Of a stretch of 64,000 bases of DNA, positions 1 to 11,216 are shown in pieces. The stretch covers positions 100,018,043 through 100,082,042 of the forward strand of contig NC_044981.1 of assembly GCF_008728515.1 (NCBI RefSeq), in the 5' to 3' direction. Position numbers and translations under genes: made by a program. Every line of letters begins with the position of its first letter. Within the stretch, counting starts at the first letter, position 1. The DNA comes from Papio anubis. Lineage: Eukaryota; Chordata; Mammalia; Primates; Cercopithecidae. Below the pieces are notes generated by a model. That model saw nothing but the letters and a program-made list of their open reading frames with translations. It did no database searches and had not been told where the DNA came from.

Positions 1-1424
1 TCAGTGGTAGACATAAATTTATCTTCATGTTTTATATTTTACCTTGGGAATCTACTATAAGAAAGTGTCCTTATCAAAGATATGTGATTACTATACCTAT
101 AGGGAACAAATTATATTTTTAAGGCCATAGAAAAATCAGTGGTGTTTTTTGATAGCCAAACACATTCATTTTAACCAAAGATCCTTTTCCCCTATTTAAA
201 ATAAAGAGAAAGAAAAAAAATGAGTTATAGGTGGAAGCTTTCTAATTCTTATCTCAATTTTTTTTTTCGTAAACTTTCATTACAGCAACTCCTCGAAGCC
301 TGACTGTTTGGCTTTCACAGTTTAATTTCTTAGCTTTGAGTTAACATTATTCCCTAAATTTCACTAATCCCCTAAGGAAGATGAACATAATGGTGAACCT
401 CATATAAAAATACTCTATTAAATTTTGAAATGATTAAATTGTATACATAAAAATAAAAAGGAATGACATTGAATTTATATAACTTCCTACCAAAATTTCT
501 ACATTTTCTGCCATCTTTTCATCAATACCACTTCCAAATGTCTCTCTGTGTGAACTTTATCAAGACAAGTGTCAGAATTCATAAAATCAACTAGAGTAAT
601 TGAAAGGCCTGTGTTAATTACAAATCATAACACAAGTCAAGGTTAATTGCAATTAGACTTTAAATGTTTTGCTTGAGGACGTTAGACTTATTTAGTCTGG
701 ATCATATTAAAATAAAAATGAAATGCTTATGTATGAAATATATAACAGTATAGTATAGTTGCAGGGAGTTTAGGGGACACCACTACCCAACACTATTTAA
801 ACATTACATATTCCTGTCAAAAGTAACAAAAATAAGCAGTTTGAATATAAATTATTCTAAGGACTTTTGAGCTCCTAAATGAGAAAGTAAAGGCCATAAT
901 CTCTTAAGCATCCCTGGGCAATAGCTATTTTTAAAAATTCAAACTGTGAAAAAGCTGAGATGTCAACATTCATTTCTGAAGTTTAGAGCCAATTTTGTCA
1001 CACAAGTGTGACAAATTTTTTTACTAATTTTTTTGTCCCTGTGTTATGCTCTAAGGGGAGTTCTCCAGAACAAAACCTTAAGCTTAATCCAAAAGCAAAT
1101 TATTCAGAACCCACCCTCTCATGTTTTTAGTGTCTTTCTAGCTCCTTGTAATGAAGAATTTGGGAGATGAGATTAGAACTTTTAGAGATAACTATGAAGA
1201 TATGATAAAGAACAGTCTTACACAGGCTAGAAAGTGGGCATGAGATCTCTAAAGTACAAGATTAGCAGACAGCCTAATATGAAACTGAATGGAGCTATTC
1301 CTTAAGTTAAAAAAGAAACTATTTTCTTTAAGGACAATTTGAATGACTTTTGATACATGTACTTTAGCTATGCAAAATGTAAACATCTGGAGGGTCCAGG
1401 TGGAGGGTACATAAGCAGTCATAA
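1..1424. other. AT-rich intergenic DNA, no gene seen
   Basis: No open frame here looks like a protein, and I recognise no interspersed repeat. The only internal structure noticed is a cluster of TAAT/ATTA cores around 590-690 (TTAATTAC, GGTTAATTGCAATTAG), which could be homeodomain sites or simply reflect AT-rich composition. The 71-residue minus-strand frame at 1249-1464 has no recognisable family. Confidence 0.6.
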
Positions 1425-1998
1425 AAACCAGAAAAAGCCCAGGATCAGATAGATTCACAGCCAAATTCTACCAGTTGTATAAGGAAGAGCTGGTATCATT
1501 CCTACTGAAACTATTTCAAAAAACTGAGGAGGAGGCACTCCTTCCTAACTCATGATATGAGGCCAGCATCATCCTGATACCAAAATCTGGCAGAGACACA
1601 ACAAAACAAGAAAACTTCAGGCCAATATCTTTGATGAACATCAGTGCAAAAATTCTCAACAAAATAGCGAACTGACTAGGCACAGTGGCTCATGCCTATA
1701 ATCCCAGCCCTTTGGGAGGCCAAGGCAGGAGGATTGCTTGAGCCCAGGATTTTGAGATCAGCCTGGGCAACGTGGCTAAACCCCGTCTCTACAAAAAACA
1801 GAAAAATTAGCTGGGTGTGATGGTGTGTGCCTGTAGTCCCAGCTACTCAGGAGGCTGAGAGAAAAAGGTTGCCTGAGCCTGGAGTGAGTCATGATCACAC
1901 CACTGCACTCTAGCCTGGGTGACAGAGTGAGACCCTGTCCCCAAAAAACAAAACAACTACAACAAAAAATATGAGCAAACCAAGTTCAGCAGAACCAC
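1425..1998 (+). mobile_element. L1 ORF2 fragment (RT finger region), split by an AluJ
   Basis: The plus strand carries the start of the L1 reverse-transcriptase domain, with DNA corresponding to the KSPGPDGF..EFYQRYKEELVPFLLKLF segment, degraded by stops and frameshifts. It is truncated at both ends. The AluJ at 1674-1968 interrupts it, and a short L1-like tail resumes up to about 1998. It sits just upstream of the next full-length L1 in the same orientation, so it is either an older L1 scrap that received that insertion or a separate fragment. Confidence 0.75.
1674..1968 (+). mobile_element. AluJ-type SINE
   Basis: This is a dimeric Alu in plus orientation with a degenerate left monomer head (CACAGTGGCTCATGCC), a middle A-rich linker and an interrupted A-rich 3' tail. 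Many differences from AluS/AluY suggest the old AluJ class. Flanks resembling AAAATAGCGAAC and AAAATATGAGCAAAC are a plausible, decayed target-site duplication. Confidence 0.85.
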
Positions 1999-2016
1999 TA
2001 CTTTGCCAGAACATGA

Positions 2017-2835
2017 CCAGACTGCTTCTTTAAGTGGGACCCGGGTTCATTTCTCCTCACTGGGCAGGACCTCCCAGCCCTGACCTCCAGCCACCGCCCC
2101 ACCAGTATTCTATTGTCAGAGCTCTGATCTCTCCCTGGGACAGAGTGCAGGAGGAGGAGCAGGCTGCCACCTTGGTTGTTTGGAGGACTCAGACTTTCCA
2201 GTCTGCAGGCTTTGGAGAGTCCAAGCCAACAGAGGCAGAGGCAGTTCCCCAACATGACAGCTGAGGCAGTTCCCCAGCTGTTTTGTTAAGGTGTGGCCAG
2301 ACTGCTTCTTTGAGTGGGACTCTGATCCACTCCTCCTCAGAGGGCAGGTCCTCCCAGTTGGGACCTCCAGCCACCTCCACCCATGTTCTATGGCCGACAG
2401 AGGTCTAATTTCTCCCTGGGATGGAATGCCCAGAAAGCAGAGCAGGCCACCACCTTAGCTGTTTGAGCATCTTAGCCAGTCCACCCTGTGGGCCTTGGAG
2501 AGCCCAAACTAATCAGGGTCTGAACGGACCCTGAAAACAGCACAGTTGCTCTATAAAAAAGCAGCCAGACTGCATCTTTGGGCAGGTCCCTAATCCAGTT
2601 CCTCCTGACTGGGTGAGACCTCCCAACCAGGGTCTCCAGATACCTCCTACAGGTGTGTGTGGGCCAGCAACAGGTCAGTACCCCCCTGGGACAGAGCTTC
2701 CAGAGGAAGTGGCAGGCTGCCATATTTGCTATTTCACAACCTTCACTGGTGATACCTCCAGGTGTGGGAAAAACCAAGGTGACTACAGTTTGCAACGGAC
2801 TCCCAGCAAACCACAGCAGCCCTACAGAAGAGTGG
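2017..2835 (+). repeat. Three tandem ~270-bp units in an L1 5'UTR
   Basis: The 8-mer CCAGACTG recurs at 2017, 2297, 2565 and 2836, giving periods of 280, 268 and 271 bp. Each unit follows the same order: CCAGACTG..TCTTT, a CTCCT stretch, GACCTCCCA or TCCTCCCA, CTCCAG.TACC or CAGCCACC, then CCTGGGACAGAG or similar, and a CCAGAC start of the next unit. The units are diverged from each other. They lie where the L1 promoter should be, so they are best read as promoter monomers of an older L1 type. Confidence 0.7.
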
Positions 2836-2959
2836 CCAGACTGTTAAAAGAAAAGCAAACAAACAGAGAAAAACAACAACAAAACACACACACACACACC
2901 CCCAAAATAAAATAAAAAAAAAAACTCCATCCAAAGGTCAGCAACTTCAAAGATCAAAG

Positions 2960-4300
2960 CTAGATGATAAGGCCACAAAAGAATCAACTCAAAAATCTAA
3001 AAATTCAAAAAGCCAGACTGCTCCCTTTCCCCCAAATGACTGCAATACCTCTCCAGCAAGGGCTCAGAACTAGGCTGAAATGACAGAAGTAGGCTTCGGA
3101 ATGTGGATAAAAATGAACTTTCCTGAGCTAAAGGAACACAATGTAACCCAATGCAAAGAAGCTAAGAATTAAGATAAACAATGCAGGAGCTGACAGTCAA
3201 ATGCCAGTTTAGACAGGAAAAGAACTGACCTGATAGAGCTGAAAAACATACTACAAGAACTTTTCAATGCAATCACAAGTATTAATAGCAGAATAGACCA
3301 AGCAGAGGAAAGAACCTCAGAGCTTGAAGACTATCTTTCTGAAATAAGACAGGCAGACAACAATAGGCAAAAAAAGAATGAAAAGAGGCTAGGAGTTGTG
3401 GCTCATGCCTGTAATCCCAGCACTTTGGGAGGCTGAGGTGGGTGGATCACGAGATCAGGAGATCGAGAGCAAACTGGCTAACATGGTGAAACCCCATCTC
3501 TACTAAAAATACGAAAAAAATTAGCCGGGCGTAGTGGCAGGCACCTGTAGTCCCAGCTACTCAGGAGGCTGAGGCAGGAGAATGGTGGGAACCCAGGAGG
3601 TGGAGCTTGCAGTGAGCCGAGATCATGCCACTGCATTCCAGCCTGGGTGACAGAGCGAGACTCTGTCTCAAAAAAAAAAAAAAAAAGAATGAAAAGAAAT
3701 GAACAAAACTTGCAAGAAATATGGGATCATGTAAAGAGACTGAAACTATGACTGATTGGAGTACCTAAAAGAGACAGGGAGAACAGAACCAAGTTGTAAA
3801 ACATACTTCAGGATATCATCCAGGGTAACTTCCCCAACCTAGCAAAACAGGCCAACATTCAAATTTAGGAAATGCAGAGAACCCCAGTAAGATGCACCAC
3901 AATATCATTCCCAAGACACATAATCATCACATTCTCCAAGGTCAAAATGAAAGAATAACTGTTAAGGGCAGCCACAGAGAAAGGCCAGGTCACCCACAAA
4001 GGGGAGTCCATCAGACTAACAGTGGACCTCTTAGCAGAAACCCTACAAGCCAGAAGAGATTGAGGGCCAATATTCAACATTCTTAAAGAAAAGATTTTCC
4101 AACCTAGAATTTCATATCTGGCCAAACTAAGCTTCATAAGTGAAGGAGAAATAAGATCCTTTTCAGACAAGCAAATGCTGAGGGAATTCATTACCACTAG
4201 ACCTGCCTTACAAGAGCTCCTGAAGGAAGCACTAAATATGGAAAGGAAAAACCATTCCCAACCACTACAAAAAGACAATGAAGTACACAGACCAGTGATA
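2960..4300 (+). pseudogene. L1 ORF1p remnant (host L1)
   Basis: ORF1p is the trimeric RNA-binding chaperone of L1 ribonucleoprotein particles. Recognisable coding blocks run through the coiled-coil segment (DNA for ELKNILQELFNAITSINSRI-like text near 3237-3300), then the RRM and C-terminal domains (DNA corresponding to ITLRVIKGS, ANIQI.EMQRTP, RHIIITFSKVKMKE and QARRD from about 3830 to 4060). It is broken by many stops and by the AluS at 3387-3683. No frame longer than 64 residues survives in sense orientation, so it is dead. Confidence 0.75.
3387..3683 (+). mobile_element. AluS-type SINE inside L1 ORF1
   Basis: This is a full-length dimeric Alu on the plus strand ending in an uninterrupted A tail. 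The flanks are direct repeats: AAGAATGAAAAGA just before the Alu (about 3374-3386) and again after the tail (about 3686-3696), a clean target-site duplication. It lies inside the decayed ORF1 of the host L1. Confidence 0.92.
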
Positions 4301-4417
4301 CTATGAAGCAACCACATAAAAAAGTTTGCAAAATAACCAATTAGCATTGTGATGACAGGATCAAATCCACACATAACAATTATAATCTTAAATCTAAACG
4401 GGTTTAATCCCCCAATA

Positions 4418-4433
4418 AAAAGACACAGAATGG
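4418..4433 (+). other. 5' target-site duplication of the nested L1
   Basis: The 16 bases AAAAGACACAGAATGG here recur as AAAAGACACAGGATGG at 11201-11216 with one mismatch. Between the two lies the complete nested L1. Host L1 ORF2 sequence reads through if the insert is removed. Confidence 0.9.
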
Positions 4434-6127
4434 AAGAAATCACAGCCAGAAAAATGGCAGATCGGAGACAGGACTAACCTGCAGCTCCCACTTGGACAGA
4501 CAGAACTGTGGAGGGTCATGTGGAGACTCGCACTGTGAACTTTTGCTCCAAGAAACACTGCAGGAACATACCAGAGAAACGGAAAAAATTCACGGCCCCT
4601 TTGAAAGCAGTGACTTGCTGCTGCAAACTTCATTATGCAAAAAACTGTGAGTTCCCAAAGTATGAGAGGGAAAACATTTGCTTCCAAACACAGTCCCCAC
4701 TGGGGAACCTAAAAATCCAGACCACAAGAGAAGAATTTAACCTTACCTAGAGCTGACATGGATTTAGGGAGCCAAGCAAAATATAAAAGTAGAAGAAGCA
4801 GTGGCAAGAGCCCTGCAGGCAGTCCTGGTCCCCAGCTCGAACCCAGCGAAGCCATCCCCTGCCTTATCTCACAGGCAACCCTCAGGAAAGGCCACCAGTA
4901 GAACTGGGGAGGGGCCACAGGGTGAAGGAAGCTTCTAGCTGAACTTTATAATAACTTCAACTAAGCATGAATTTTTCTGAGCAGGACTCAGGAGGCAAAC
5001 AGGAAGTGCAGATATGAGCACAGAAGCCACAGCCAAAGGTGCAGGCAGGTGGAGAGGGGTGGGGGCTGAGAGCTCTGCTTCCTTTCTCAGCCGGGAGGCT
5101 TATAACCTAGGGCAAGATCTCAGCCGTGCTGACCAGCTGCCTGGGTATGAACTTTGTGCTGTTCATAGGGCACGGTGGGACTGAGACGCCTTGCTGGCTT
5201 CATGGCAGCTGAGTGAGGCCTCTCACTGCCAGCTTTCCCTTACTTCCCTGGTGACCTGCATGACATAGCAGAGCCAGCCATAATCCCCTGGAAACATAAC
5301 TCTACTGGCCGGAGAACCGCCTCCTATCCCCCACAGTAGCCACAGCAAGCCCCACCCAAGGAGAGTCAGAGCTCAGACCTGCCTAACTCTGCCCCCACTA
5401 TGGGTTTTTGCTACCAACCCTGGTAGCCAAAGACAAAAGACATAAAGTCTTGGGAGCTCTATGGCCCCACCCATCACCTGAGAAACCCAAGTATTTAACC
5501 TGGTTAATGTAGGGCAAGAATATATCGCCCTTCAACTACTGCAGCTGATGTTGTCCTGAAAGCATCAACTCCTGGCTGGAGGTCAACAAACTCAGGCCAT
5601 TACAGCAACTCATAACAGGATAACCCTGCTCCAAAGGAGAAAACAACAGCTAATTCCATCATCTGCAACATCCTGACTAACCAGAGGTCCTAAATCTGTC
5701 CATGTGACAACTTCACTGCTAGCATAACCAGCATTCAAGAAAACCAGTGCACTAAACAAAACTACAACCGAGGACTTCCACAGATTCCACTTCACTCCCT
5801 TACAACCTCCACTGGAGCAGGTGCTGGTATCCATGGCTGAACAACCTAAAGACAGATCATAGTACAGGATTCTTTGCATACATGCCCTGGCACCAGCCTG
5901 GAGCCTGGTAGCCCCGATGAATGGCTAGACCCAGAAGGGCAATAGCAAACTCCCTCACTGCAGTCTGGCTCTCAGGAAGCCTTATCTCTGGGGTAAGGGG
6001 GAGAGCACCCCATCAAAGGATCACTCTGTAGGACAAAAGAATCTGAACAGCAGCCCTTGAGTTCCATATCTTTCTACTGAAACAGTCTACCCAAATGAGA
6101 TGGAACCAGAAAAGTTATTCTGGTAAT

Positions 6128-7098
6128 ATGAGAAAACAAGATTCTGTAACTCTGCAAAAGATCATACTAGCTCTCCAGCAATGGATCCAAACCAAGAAAA
6201 AAATCTCTGAATTGCCAGATAAAAGATTCAGAAGGTTGACTATTAAGCTATTCAAGGAGGTACCAGAGAAAGATGAAAAACAACTTAAAGAAAATTTAAA
6301 AACAATACAAGATATGCATTAAAAAGTCTCCAGAGAAATAGATGTCATAAAGAAGACAACTGCAAGTTCTGGAAATGAAAGACAAACTTAGAGAAATGCA
6401 AAATACACTGGAAAGTTAATAGAATCAAACAAGAACTTCCTAGCTCAAAGACAAGGCTTTTGAATTAACCCAACCTGACAAAGACAAAGAAAAAAGAATT
6501 TTAAAAAATGAACAAAGCCTCCAAGAAATTTGGGATTATGTTAAGTTACCAAACACAAGAATAATTGGTGTTCCTGAGGAAGAAGAGAAATATAAAAGTT
6601 TGGAAAAAATATTTGAGGGAATATTCAAGGAAAAATTTTCTGATCTGGCTAGAGATCCAGACATCCAAATACAAAATGCTCAAAGAACACTCAGGAAATT
6701 CATTGCAAAAAGATCATCACCTAGGCACATAATCATCAGGTTATCTAAAGTCAAGATGAATAAAAGAATCTTAAGAACTGTGGGGCAAATGCAACAGGTA
6801 ACCTATAAAGGAAAACCTATCAGATTAACAGCAGATTTCTCAGCAGAAACCCTACAAGCCAGAAAGGATTGGGGTCCTATTTTTAGCCTCCTGAAACAAA
6901 ATAATTACCAGCCAAGAATTTTCTATCCAATGAAACTAAGCTTCATAAATGAAGGAGAGATAAAAATCTTTTTCAGACAAACGAATGCTGACAGAATTCG
7001 TTACTACCAAGCCAGCACTACAAGAAATGCTAAAAGGGGTTTTAAATATCGAAACAAAATCTTGAAATACACCAAATTCAAACCTACTCAAAGCATAA
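6128..7098 (+). pseudogene. L1 ORF1p remnant (nested L1)
   Basis: The probable start is ATGAGAAAACAAG at 6128. A 65-codon block in this frame (QQWIQTKKKISELPDKRFRR) matches the L1PB/L1MA ORF1 N-terminal part and stops at 6320-6322. A second open block (6600-7160, another frame) covers the RRM and C-terminal domains, with RHIIIRLSKVKMNKRILR, KGKPIRLTADFSAETLQARK and FYPMKLSF. The ancestral stop is probably the TAA at 7096-7098; the open frame runs on to 7160 only because of a frame change. It is a decayed nucleic-acid-binding protein gene and is not functional. Confidence 0.8.
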
Positions 7099-7159
7099 AT
7101 CTCACAGGGCCTATAAAACAACAACACAAGATTAAAAAAAGACCACAACAACTAGCATG

Positions 7160-10100
7160 ATGAATAGAACAGTACCTCACACCTCAATACTAATATTGAA
7201 TGTAAATGACCTAAATGCTCCACTTAAAAGATACAGAATGGCAGAATGGATAAAAACCCACCAACCAAGTATCTGCATTCTTCAAGAGACTTACCTAACA
7301 CATAAGGACACACATAAATTTAAGATAAAGGGGTGAAAAAAGATAGAAAAGATAGTCTATGCAAATGTAAACCAAAAGTGAGCAGATGTAGCTATTCTTA
7401 TGTCAGACTAAACAGACTTCAAAGCAACAACAGTTTAAAAAGACAAAGAGGGATGTTATATAATGATAAAAGGAGTAGTCCAACAGGAAAATATCACAAT
7501 CCTAAATATACATATAACTAGTAGTGGAGCTCCCAAATTCATAAAACAATTACTATTAGAACTAAGAAATAAGATAGACAGCACAACAATAATAGTGGCG
7601 GACCTCAATACTTCACTGACAGCACTTGAGAGGTCATCAAAACAGAAAGTCAACAAAGAAACTATGAATTTAAACTATCCCCTAGAACAAATGGACTTAA
7701 CAGATATTTATAGAACAATCTATCCAACAACTGCAGAATATACATTCTTTTCATCAGCACATGGGATACTCGCCAAGACAGACCATATGATAGGCCACAA
7801 AACAAGGCAATAAATTTTTAAAAATCAAAATTTTATCAAATACTCTCTCAAATCATAGTGGAATAAAATTGGAAATGAACTCCAAAAGGAATCCTCAAGA
7901 CTATACAAATACATGGAAATTAAATAATCTGCTCCTGAATGAACTTTGGGTCAACAGTGAAATCAAGATGGAAATTTAAAAATTATTTGAGATGAATGCT
8001 AATAGTGACACAACCTACCAAAACCACTGGGATACAGTAAAAGCAATACTAAAAGGAAAGCTCATAGCATTAAATGCCTACATCAAAAAGTCTTAAAGAG
8101 CACAAACAGACAATCTGAGCTCCAACCTCAAGGAACTAGAGAAATAAGAACAAATAAAATCCAAACCCAGCAGAAGAAAAGAAATAACCAAGGCCAGAGC
8201 ACAACTAAATGAAATTGGAAGAAATACATAGAAGATAAATGAAACAAAAAGCTGATTCTTTGAAAAGATAAACATATCAGTAGACCATTAGTAAGATTAA
8301 CCAAAAAAAAAAAAGAAGAGAAAAGGTCCAATTAACCTCAATTAGAAATGAAACAGGAGATATTACAACCAATACCACAGAAATACAAAAGATCATTCAA
8401 AGCTACTACAAACACCTTTATGTGCACAAACGAGAAAACCTAGAGGAGACAGATAAATTCATGGAAATATACAACCCTTCTAGATTAAACCAGGAAGCAA
8501 CAGAAACCCTGAACAGACCAATGACAAGCAGCAAGATTGAAGCAGTAATTTTTAAATTGCCAACAAAAAAATATCCAGGACCAGGTGGATTCAAAGCTGA
8601 ATTCTACCAGACATTCAAAAAAGCATTTGTTCCAATCCTACTGATACTATTCCAAAAGATAGAGAAATAGAGAATGCTCCCTAAATTATTCTATGAAGCC
8701 TGTATTACCGTAATACCAAAACGAAGAAAGGACATAACAAATAAAAGAAAATTATAGGCCAATTTCCCTGATGAACACAGACGGAAAAATCCTCAACAAA
8801 ATACTAGCTAACCAAATCCAAAATCATATCAAAAAGGTAATTCACCATGGTCAAACAGGGACTCAGGGTTGGTTTAACATATCCAAGTCAATAAATGTGA
8901 TACACCACATAAACAATTAAAAACAAAGATTACATTATCATCTTAATATATGCAGGAAAAGCATTTGACAAAATCCAGCATCTTTATGATTAAAACCCTC
9001 AGTTAAATTGGCATAGAAGGGACATACCTTGAAGTAATAAAAGCCATCTATGACAAACACACAGCCAACATTATACTGAAAGGGGAAAAGTTGACAGCAT
9101 TCCCCCTGAGAACTGAAACAAGCCAAGGATACCCACTTTCACCACTTCCATTCAACATAGTACTGGAAGTCCTAGCCAGAGCAATCAACAACAGAAAGAA
9201 ACAAAGGCATTAAATCAGTAAAAAGGAAGTCAAACCGTCCTCTGCCACTCGTAATATGATTGTATACCTAGAAAACCCTAAAGACTCATCCAAAAAGCTC
9301 CTAGATCTGAAAAATAAATTCAGTAAAGTTTGAAGATACAAAATCAATGTACACAAACCAGTAGTATTGCTATACTCTAACAGTGACCAAGCTGAGAATC
9401 AAATTAAGAACTCAACCCCTTTTACAACAGCTGCAAAAAATAATAATAATAAAATACTTAGGAATACACCTAACCAAGGAGGTGAAAGACCTCTACGAGA
9501 ACTACAAAACACTGCTGAAAGAAATCATAGAAGACACAAACAAATGGAAACACATCCCATGTTCATGCTCATGGATGGGTAGAATCACTTGGGGAAATGA
9601 CCATATTGCCAAAAGCAATCTATAATTTCAATGCAATTTTCATCAAAATAACATCATTGTTCTTCACAGAACTAGAAAAATCAACCCTAAAATTCATATA
9701 GAACAAAAAAAGAGCCCACATATCCAAAACAAGACTGAGAAAAAAGTACAAATCTGGAGGCATCACATTACCAGACTTCAAACTATACTACAAGGCTATA
9801 TTTATCAAAACAGCATGGCACTGGTACGAAAACAGGCCCGTAGACCAATGGAACAGATTAGAGAACACAGAAATAGAGCCAAATACAGCCAACTGATCTT
9901 TAAGAAAGCAAACAAAAACCATAAAGTGGGAAAAGGGCACCCTACTCAACAAATGGTGCTGGGATAATTGGCAAGCACAGAGAAGAATGAAACTGGATTC
10001 TCATCTCTCATCTTATAAAAACATCAACTTGAGATGGATCAAAAACTTACATCTAAGACCTGAAACCATAACAATTCTAGAAGATAACATCAGGAAAACT

Positions 10101-10977
10101 CTTGTAGACACTGATTTAGGCAGAGTTTATGACCAAGAACCCAAAAGCAAATGCAACAGAAACTAAGATAAATATAATAGATGGGACTTAATTAATCTAA
10201 AAAGCTTCTGCACAGCAAAAGAAATAATCAGTGGAGTAAACAGACAACCCAAAGAATGCAAGAAAATATTCACAAACTATGCATCCAAACAAGGACTAAT
10301 ATCTAGAACCTCAAGGAACTCAAACAAATCAGCAAGAATAAAAAACAGAAAATCCCATCAAAAAGTAGACTAAGACAAGAACAGACAATTCACAAAAGAA
10401 GATATACAAATGGCAAACAAACATATGAAAAAATATGCAACATCACTAATTATCAGGGAAATGCAAATCAAAATCACAATGTAATACCACCTTACTCTTG
10501 CAAGAATGGCCATAATTAGAAAATCAAAAAATAACAACTATTGGCATGAATGTGGTGAAAAGAGAACACTTTTACACTGCTGGTGGGGATGTAAACTAGT
10601 ACAACCACTGTGGAAAAGAGTATGGAGGTTCCTTAAAGAATTAAAAGTAGGACTATGATTTGATCCAGCAATCCCACTACTGGGTATCTACCCAGAGGAA
10701 AATAAATCATTATATGAAAAAGAAACTTGTACATGCATATTTATAGCAGCACAATTTGCAATTGCAAAACTATGGAACCAGCTTTAATGCCCTTCAACCA
10801 ATGAGTGGATACAGAATGTGGCATATATTCATCATGGAATTCTACTCAGACATAAAAAGGAATTAAATAATGGCATTAACAGCCACCTGGATGGGGGTGG
10901 AGACCATTATTCTAATTGAAGTAACTCAAAAGTGGAAAACCAAACATCCTATGTTCTCACTTGTAAGTGGAACCTAA
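7160..10977 (+). pseudogene. L1 ORF2p remnant (nested L1): endonuclease + RT
   Basis: ORF2p carries an APE-like endonuclease and a reverse transcriptase. The endonuclease block at 7463-7813 keeps the DH pair (KTDHMIGHK) but the usual GDFNT reads ADLNT. The RT finger block at 8422-8670 keeps KYPGPGGF and EFYQ. The catalytic YADD/FADD site should lie just before MIVYLENP at about 9240-9270, but the DNA there reads as a frameshifted, altered core, so catalysis is lost. Thumb and C-terminal fragments continue (PCSCSWMGRI near 9560; ILLLGIYP-like text near 10680). The stop is near 10975. Confidence 0.8.
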
Positions 10978-11200
10978 GCTATGAGAAAGCAAAGGCATAA
11001 GAATAATATAATGGACTCTGGGGACTCAGGAGGAAGTGTGGGAGGGGGTCAGGGATAAAAGACTACACATTAAGTGCAGTGTACCATGCTCAAGTGATAA
11101 GAACACCAAAATCTCAAAAATCACCACTAAAAACTTATTCATGTAAAACAAACACCACCTCTTCCTGAGAAACTATTGAAATAATAAAATAAAATATAAA

Positions 11201-11216
11201 AAAAGACACAGGATGG
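11201..11216 (+). other. 3' target-site duplication of the nested L1
   Basis: AAAAGACACAGGATGG here pairs with the copy at 4418-4433. Host L1 ORF2 sequence (GCAAGCTGGATAAAGAGTCAAG) continues directly after it. Confidence 0.9.

Larger units (their letters stand above)
1999..4433 (+). mobile_element. Host L1 (L1PA-type), 5' part: 5'UTR, ORF1, start of ORF2
   Basis: This is the 5' part of a near full-length L1. It has a 5'UTR made of about 270-bp repeated units (2017-2835), a decayed ORF1 (about 2960-4300, holding an AluS), and an ORF2 start at 4352 (ATGACAGGATCAAATC). The element is cut at 4433 by another L1 and resumes at 11217 in the same frame position. Its 3'UTR at 13485-13760 resembles the L1PA10-L1PA16 class. 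The 5' end is approximate because no upstream target-site duplication was found. Confidence 0.85.
4434..11200 (+). mobile_element. Full-length nested L1 (L1PB/L1MA-type)
   Basis: At about 6.77 kb this is a complete L1 in the same orientation as its host: 5'UTR 4434-6127, ORF1 remnant 6128-7098, ORF2 remnant 7160-10977, 3'UTR and A-rich tail to 11200. The ORF1 text (SELPDK-RF-RRL), the ORF2 start (ATGAATAGAACAGTACC) and the 3'UTR (GGGATAAAAGACTACACATT, AATCACCACTAAAAACTTATTC) resemble the L1PB/L1MA1-4 consensus as I recall it. A 16-bp duplication flanks it. Both ORFs carry many stops and frameshifts. Confidence 0.9.

Noticed and set aside
3865..4443. 192-residue minus-strand frame
   Set aside because: It is antisense to decayed L1 ORF1 and the ORF2 start; no known family and no promoter or splice context.
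7150..7170. TGATG overlap between ORF1 and ORF2 of the nested L1, as if translationally coupled
   Set aside because: The open ORF1 frame reaches 7160 only after a frame change; the ancestral ORF1 stop is probably TAA 7096-7098, leaving the usual short gap before ORF2.
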